Positions 59,364 through 64,000 of a DNA stretch of 64,000 nucleotides are shown here, in pieces (position 1 is the first letter of the stretch; each line of letters starts with the position of its first letter). Position numbers and translations under genes: made by a program. The notes beneath the pieces are model-generated. The model ran no database searches. It was not told where the DNA came from and was given only the letters and a program-made list of their open reading frames with translations. This DNA comes from Ciona savignyi (taxonomy: Eukaryota; Chordata; Ascidiacea; Phlebobranchia; Cionidae): contig CH002035.1 in assembly GCA_000149265.1 (NCBI GenBank), forward strand, positions 323,012-387,011, written 5' to 3'.

Positions 59364-59850
59364 GACTAAACATAGACACTTATCTGGGTAACGGCACCCG
59401 CATTGTTCACAGAGTGGTCGGCTTCGGACAAATTCTCACACTTCCCTTCTTGTACTTGAACGATAAAAACTTTGCCGGTGATCTTTGAAGTTGATTGTTG
59501 AAAGGAACTCCCAGAAACTGGCTGACTGGTCACGTTGCAGATGGCGAAAATAGATGCCGATTGAAATTTCTTCTGTAATTCTCTAGACGAGTTGCAATTG
59601 CCTGATAGCGCGCCTCCGATGAGCTTGCCTTCACTCTCGTTGAAATGCGAGGTCGCGTAAATTAGGAGCCGTAATTCAGACGGCCCATGTTAATGGTTAT
59701 GCATATTGTAAAAATTGGGACACTTGTTGGTTCGCATTGTTTCTGCTTAAAACTTTTTCCAGCCCCGAAGTGATTTCGCATCCAATCTTTCAGCGACCAC
59801 CTTGTATGAGTAAGGAATCTTGAGACCAACACAGGAATTATCGACCATCT
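59364..59850 (-). CDS. Unrecognised coding-like stretch, no Met, one frame break
   Basis: On the minus strand a stretch of roughly 107 codons without stops runs to TAG near 59364. It includes ESEGKLIGGALSGNCNSSRE, SIFAICNVTSQPVSGSS and KVFIVQVQEGKCENLSEADH, and ends AVTQISVYV. Immediately before it, in another frame, SFKQKQCEPTSVPIFTICIT reads on to NMGRLNYGS. The two may be one protein joined by a shift or a missed intron. Even composition, three Cys and N-x-S/T sites suggest an extracellular or secreted product. No start Met, signal peptide or known domain is seen, so it is an exon or a pseudogene fragment. The opposite strand is also partly open, so strand is uncertain. Confidence 0.35.
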
Positions 59851-60120
59851 TTGAGATATTGAGATCTCGTCTGTTGGTTGAAGATATTAAGATCTCGTCT
59901 GTTGGTTGAAGATATTGAGACCTTGTCTGTTGGGTAAAGATATTGAGACCTTGTCTGTTGGGTAAAGATATTAAGACCTCGTCCGTTGGGTGAACTTACT
60001 GAGATCTCGTCTGTTGGGTGAAGATATTGAGATCTCATCTGATGGGTGAAGATATTGAGATCTCGTCTGTTGGGTGAAGATATTGAGATCCCGTCTGATG
60101 GGTGAAGATATTGAGACCTC
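59848..60120 (+). repeat. 28-bp minisatellite
   Basis: About ten copies of a unit close to gttgggtgaagatattgaga then tctcgtct, with variants such as gaccttgtct. The 99-codon minus frame across it is a repeat by-product. Confidence 0.9.
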
Positions 60121-60129
60121 GAAACAATT

Positions 60130-60575
60130 TTTGCCAAAATAATTCTTCATTTACCTTCACCCATATCCTACAGCATTAAGGAACCAAAATGCAAACTGTT
60201 TTTTTTTCTACTGCAATGTACAAAGGGTTCTGCCACGGCGTTGGTCAAGGAATGCCAACCTATGCCTAATAATGTTGGCTACTCCAAGGTTCGCTAAAGG
60301 ACGCTTTCAGAGAGAAATACCAAATTGCACGAGCATGTCTTGATCCACTGGTAAACTAGACACCACTTCGTTTAAAAATACGCATAGTTTTATTCAATTT
60401 TCCTCAAAACTTACTGCTTGTATGTGGACATTAAGTGGCATGAAGTACCTACATAAAATGGATAACATGGACATCATTTTTAAAATCATCAAACGTATTT
60501 CCCATTGCTGTCAGGGTGGATGGGAGCATGTCACAGATGAACCCCTACATGAAAAAACAAGAAATAAGCATCCAA
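60130..60575. other. Non-coding stretch, nothing recognised
   Basis: A 67-codon frame (60422-60625) runs into the transposon end and has no motif. Confidence 0.5.
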
Positions 60576-60577
60576 GA

Positions 60578-61270
60578 CAGGGGTGGGCAACTTTGCTAGT
60601 AGGCGGGCCAGATGTGGGAAACTAAAGTTCTTGGTGGGTCGGATTATTACATGAATAATATTCAATAACTTAACCACATATTTTTTCACTAAATTACTTT
60701 CATAGTTTTCATGTTTCGTCAAATATTGACCGACTAATGTTGTACTATTTTAATACCGCAACACTGACCATACAGTGAACATACTGCTTTGTTGCCAAGC
60801 TTTGTAAAAATACTTTGGTATCCAATCTTTGTTAAATGCTCGAAACTCTCTTTCTAATTTACGTTTCATATGATATTCCATGGTTAATAATCCTTAATAA
60901 TTCATAAAATCCATTTATATTTGAAATTTAAATATAAGTGATAACAGCTAAAGAAAAACTAACAATAACAGTCACGTTGTTACACCAGTAGTGTCTGATG
61001 TTTACAACGCTTTCTGTTTGACCTTATATATTGTTTGTTTAAAAAGTGTTCTAACACAATTGTTTGTTAACTAAGGCAATTGTTTATTTCACCAGCTCGC
61101 AATAACAGTGCGGTAAGAGTAGAGCGATAGCCAAATTTTAGGAATAATACGTCGGACTACATTAGTGTGTGGTTGGATACAGGCAGCGGGCCGGACCTGG
61201 GCCACGTTACAGGTTATTGAAAGATACTAGCTATGTTGTTTCGTTGATACAAAGGCCGATAGCACCCCTG
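60578..61270. mobile_element. Element with hAT-like ends (CAGGGGTG)
   Basis: Left end caggggtgggcaactttgct; reverse complement of the right end CAGGGGTGCTATCGGCCTTT. Only the outer 8 bases match exactly, but CAGGGGTGGGCAA is a common hAT terminus, and GCGGGCC-type phrases follow inside both ends (gcgggccagatgtgg, gcgggccggacctggg). 693 bases and no transposase. No matching 8-bp target duplication found, so the right boundary is tentative. Confidence 0.55.
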
Positions 61271-61274
61271 CTTT

Positions 61275-62700
61275 TTACTTAATTTATCTTGGTCGCGGAA
61301 TGCTGTTATAGGGGCAGGCGCATTTGGCTGCTGCTCGTCGCTGGGCCAAAAGTTCACCTTAGGCTGTCTTCTTGTTGCAATGATCGGAGGCTAATCCTGA
61401 TTTCTGATAATGACTACATACATGGAGCGCACCGTAACTTTTTAATTTTATTTGGAATTTCTGTACGTTAATTCATTCTAGTTGTTTTTCGTTCATAAAA
61501 TCACGACAATATATACCAAATAAATTTAGGTCAGGCTATTTTAACGATGTGCAATGGGCCGCGTTTGGAATAAAAACAGCGAACATTGCACCAACTAAAT
61601 TTACTGTACTGGGTCGTAAACAACGACACAAATAGTATTCTAGTAATTTACACGTTTACATAGCACACAAGGAAAAATTCTGTAAAAACGAATAATATTC
61701 ACAAATCGAACCAACGATTCAACACAGGCTTTGTGAGGTTATTCTAGCAATACTGGGTTCACTATTTCAACTACTATGATGGGAAACCGCTGGAAAATTA
61801 TATTACAGGCATTGGTTAAATGACCTAAGCTATGGTAATGTTTTGCATAGTTTGGTGACATTTCGATTTCCCGTGCAAATATATTTGCAATTTAATGTCT
61901 GTTCTATTGAAAAATAATCACTTGTGTAACCGACTAACGGTCGCATTTATAACTAACAGACTCTTAATTAAAACAACTAACTAACAACAAAAAAATTAAT
62001 AACAAAAATGAGGGCGGCAAGGCGAACTGGAAAAATGAAAATTTGGCAACAAAATTTGGATTTGAAATGGGGAAAATGTAAGGGGGGAGGGGATAGGTTT
62101 TCTAATACTGAAGTACTTAGGTATGCAGCTGTAAAATAAATATAAGTTAGTAAGCCACCACTACTACAAATAAAATTTCAATGAAAAATAGGGTAACAAA
62201 CTACTGGACCGAAACCAACTATTACTGTCAACTGAACGAAGTTATTAAAATGTGCAGCGTTTGACGCGCTGGCATAAGAGGACCAAGTTTGGAGTGCCGT
62301 GTAATGATTTGGGTGACTCTGTAGTTAACAACTTGTTTTATTGATTTAATAGTTGTTTTCCGGCAGTGTTTTCATTCTATCTCGCTGCAACAAATCTCGC
62401 AATACTTCAATGCAAACGGAAAGCCGTCGTGAAGTGGTCAATGGTCATGGTTGATCATATCAGAATTGGAATGGATTGAATGGACAGTTAATTGGGTTTT
62501 AAAAAAGTATTGGCCTATCTACAATAAAACTATAATCAACTAAAACATAAGTTCGACGATTATAAAGTCTGGCATATAGGTTTCCTTTGACGACCGATGA
62601 GTGCCTTGCTGGAAACTACATGGATTACATTGACACGAAGGTCCGACGCACCTTTGACACGAAGGTTGACGCCATATGACTTAACACTTTGGTACTTTAA
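61275..62700. other. Non-coding stretch, nothing recognised
   Basis: One 60-codon frame (61289-61471) without a motif. Otherwise AT-rich. Confidence 0.5.
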
Positions 62701-62714
62701 ATGTTTATTGTTTC

Positions 62715-62944
62715 CATGATTACTCTAAATCCCCAAAACCATTCACCAAATTTAAACATTTATTCTGTGTCACCAACAAGACAGTATGCCATGCACAATA
62801 TTTATTTACATGCGCTAATTAAAAGAATTTATAATTTCTAACCGCATTACTGTGATACCAAATAAATGCACCAGCTATCCAAGCAACGTGTTACAAAGCA
62901 TGGTAGATGATTTATACGAAACAATTAAAAAATAGGCATCAAGC
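62715..62944 (+). repeat. Flank shared with the first 25-bp array
   Basis: gattactctaaatccccaaa, accattcaccaaat and atgcacaatatttatttaca match 24530-24602 in order. This copy carries extra sequence (ttctgtgtcaccaacaaga), so it may be nearer full length. Confidence 0.65.
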
Positions 62945-64000
62945 ATATGCACTGCATTAAAATAATGGTGGGTACGTTGCATTGGAATAACGGTGGGTAC
63001 GATGCATTGAAATAATGGTGGGTAGGATACATTGGAATAATGGTAGGTGCGATGCATTGAAATAATGGTGGGTGCGATGCATTGAAATAATGGTAGGTGC
63101 GATGCATTGGAATAATGGTAGGTGCGATGCATTGAAATAATGGTCAGTACGACGCATTAAAATAATGGTCAGTACGACGCATTGGAATAATAGTGGGTAC
63201 GATAAATTGGAATATTGGTGTGTACGTTGCATTGGAATAATGGTGGGTACGTTGCATTGGAATAACGGTGGGTACGATGCATTGGAACAACGGTGGGTAC
63301 GATGCATTAGAATAACGGTGGGTACGTTGCATTGGAATAATGGTGGGGATGATGCATTAGAATAATGGTGGGTACGATACATTGAAATAATGGTGGGTAC
63401 GATACATTGGAATAATGGTGGGTACGATGCATTGGAATAATGGTGGGTACGATACATTGGAATAATGGTGGGTACAATGCATTGGAATAATGGTGGGTAC
63501 GATGTATTGGAATAATGGTGGGTACGATGCATTGGAATAACGGTGGGTACGATGCATTGGAATAATGGTGGGTACGATGCATTGGAATAATGGTGGGTAC
63601 GATGCATTGGAATAATGGTGGGTACGATGCATCAGAATAATGGTGGGTACGATGCATTGGAATAATGGTGGGTACGATGCATTGGAATATTGGTGGGTAC
63701 GATGCATTGGAATAATGGTGGGTGCGATGCATTGGAATAATGGTGGGTACGATGCATTGGAATAATGGTGGGTACGATGCATTGAAATAATGGTGGGTAC
63801 GATACATTGGAATAATGGTGGGTACGATGCATTGGAATATTGGTGAGTACGATGCATTGGAATAATGGTTGGTATAATGCATTGGAATAATGGTGGGTAC
63901 GATGCATTGAAATTATGGTGGGTACGATGCATTGGAATAATGGTGGGTACAATGCATCGGAATAATGGTGGGTACGACGCATTGGAATAATGGTTGGTAC
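62945..64000 (+). repeat. 25-bp minisatellite, array 2 (runs off the edge)
   Basis: About 42 copies of the same 25-base unit as array 1, in the same orientation. Copies from about 63360 rightward are more uniform than those on the left. Long open frames on the minus strand come from the repeat. Confidence 0.95.

Noticed and set aside
62875-63982. Several overlapping minus-strand frames of up to 216 codons
   Set aside because: Same cause as array 1: a 25-bp unit open in every minus frame.

Overview
This is eukaryotic, AT-rich, intron-rich and repeat-rich DNA. It most likely comes from an invertebrate chordate, and an ascidian of the Ciona type is my best guess. The guess rests on a single roquin (RC3H) gene, a NACHT/LRR immune-receptor gene built from many short phase-0 exons, and dense tRNA-derived SINEs with LINE and Gypsy fragments. 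No ribosomal or mitochondrial marker is present to fix the species.

Left part (1-24.5 kb): mostly non-coding. It holds a possible stray NLR linker exon (0.95-1.15 kb, minus), a likely hAT-type element (5.0-5.9 kb), a three-copy diverged segmental duplication (about 7.85-12.05 kb), and a decayed L1/Tx1-type LINE (12.77-14.6 kb) split by a 116-bp tRNA-derived SINE with a perfect 16-bp target-site duplication. It also holds a Gypsy protease fragment (19.1-19.5 kb), a very Lys/Arg-rich exon (20.73-21.0 kb) and Gypsy gag/protease remains (22.8-24.2 kb). A 25-bp minisatellite follows at 24.67-25.3 kb.

Middle (25.4-39.6 kb, minus strand): one NLR gene that can be followed exon by exon: a linker exon, a 1.74-kb NACHT exon, a first LRR exon, three successive A-B-C-D LRR cassettes, a last LRR exon and a terminal exon. 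Exon junctions are phase 0 from the NACHT exon onward, so whole cassettes can be duplicated without breaking frame. Exon B carries an unusual Trp/Gly-rich insert. As given, the gene has six disabling changes (three in-frame stops and three frameshifting indels), so it reads as a pseudogene or a null allele with intact splice sites.

Right part (40-64 kb): 40-50 kb is repeats and duplicated segments, including a 109-bp tandem array at 49.2-50.0 kb. Gypsy RT/RNase H remains lie at 50.5-51.3 kb. Roquin (51.56-57.81 kb, minus) has a RING exon and one large exon for ROQ, CCCH and the Pro/Gln-rich tail. A one-base shift at a G6 run splits its large exon. Its intron holds a 2.3-kb transposon with inverted ends and a perfect 8-bp target duplication. 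Further right are a cryptic minus-strand open stretch without Met (59.36-59.85 kb), a 28-bp minisatellite, an element with hAT-like ends (60.58-61.27 kb) and a second array of the same 25-bp minisatellite (62.95 kb to the window edge).

The NLR gene (pathogen sensing) and roquin (mRNA decay and immune restraint) are both immunity genes by family, but nothing here shows that they work together.
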